From JAQGMO01 sp050954505 (GTDB taxonomy: Bacteria; Pseudomonadota; Gammaproteobacteria; Burkholderiales; Burkholderiaceae_D): a DNA stretch of 14,445 nucleotides. Positions 14,379 through 14,445 of this stretch are shown here, one piece after another (position 1 is the first letter of the stretch; every line of letters begins with the position of its first letter). The stretch is taken from the NCBI GenBank assembly GCA_050954505.1, contig JBPBPY010000069.1, forward strand, positions 1-14,445, given 5' to 3'. A program made the position numbers and the translations under genes. A model generated the notes under the pieces. It had not been told where the DNA came from and searched no databases. It saw nothing but the letters and a program-made list of their open reading frames with translations.

Positions 14379-14445
14379 TCGCCTCCTCGCAACAGCGCGG
14401 CTCTCGAAGAAAGCGAAAACGGGTGCGGCGAGGTAGCGATGCAGG

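Noticed and set aside
1..14445. CRISPR array, tRNA, rRNA, complete insertion sequence or phage attachment site
   Set aside because: I saw no regularly spaced repeats, no cloverleaf or rRNA signature, no transposase domain and no paired terminal repeats.

Overview
The window reads as chromosomal DNA from a moderately GC-rich Gram-negative bacterium, most likely a betaproteobacterium of the Burkholderiales (Oxalobacteraceae-like). This is inferred from the mix of families: a two-partner-secretion exoprotein with an extended (ESPR) signal peptide, a MexEF-type RND efflux operon with a lipoprotein outer-membrane channel, a CrgA-type LysR regulator and GlpM. No rRNA or other marker gene is present to fix the genus.

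Layout from left to right. (1) 1-2020, minus: the N-terminal 673 residues of a large filamentous-haemagglutinin-like exoprotein. It runs off the left edge and has no stop in the window, so a tool that requires closed ORFs would miss it. (2) 2021-2924: about 900 bases with no recognisable gene, holding the exoprotein promoter, several strong hairpins and the promoter of the next gene. (3) 2925-3599, plus: a small outer-membrane beta-barrel protein. (4) 3709-5218, minus: a zinc-ribbon/HExxH putative metallopeptidase whose stop overlaps by 8 nt the start of a DoxX-like four-helix membrane protein. Hairpins separate this pair from the convergent barrel gene. (5) 5362-5535, minus: a possible 57-residue small protein. 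(6) 5840-6190, minus: GlpM-family membrane protein. (7) 6296-6919, plus: an unrecognised ORF, better supported in its 3' half. It ends tail-to-tail with the efflux operon, sharing the four bases TTAA.

(8) 6916-13024, minus: a complete tripartite RND efflux operon in the order adaptor, permease (closest in sequence to MexF), outer-membrane channel. The last two genes overlap as ATGA. (9) 13259-14275, plus: a divergently transcribed LysR-type regulator, probably the operon's local regulator. The 234-bp gap between them carries a perfect -10 box inside an AT-rich inverted repeat and a helically phased direct repeat. (10) 14276-14445: no gene, but a strong-looking extended -10 promoter with an AT-rich upstream stretch, pointing off the right edge.

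The efflux operon and its regulator form the clear functional unit: the adaptor and permease would take substrates from the inner membrane or periplasm and hand them to the outer-membrane channel. The rest is a series of short independent units, mostly envelope or membrane proteins. I did not find a clearly new multi-gene system. The least explained pieces are the coupled metallopeptidase/DoxX pair, the 57-residue ORF, the orphan ORF ending at 6919 and the hairpin-rich 0.9-kb gap.
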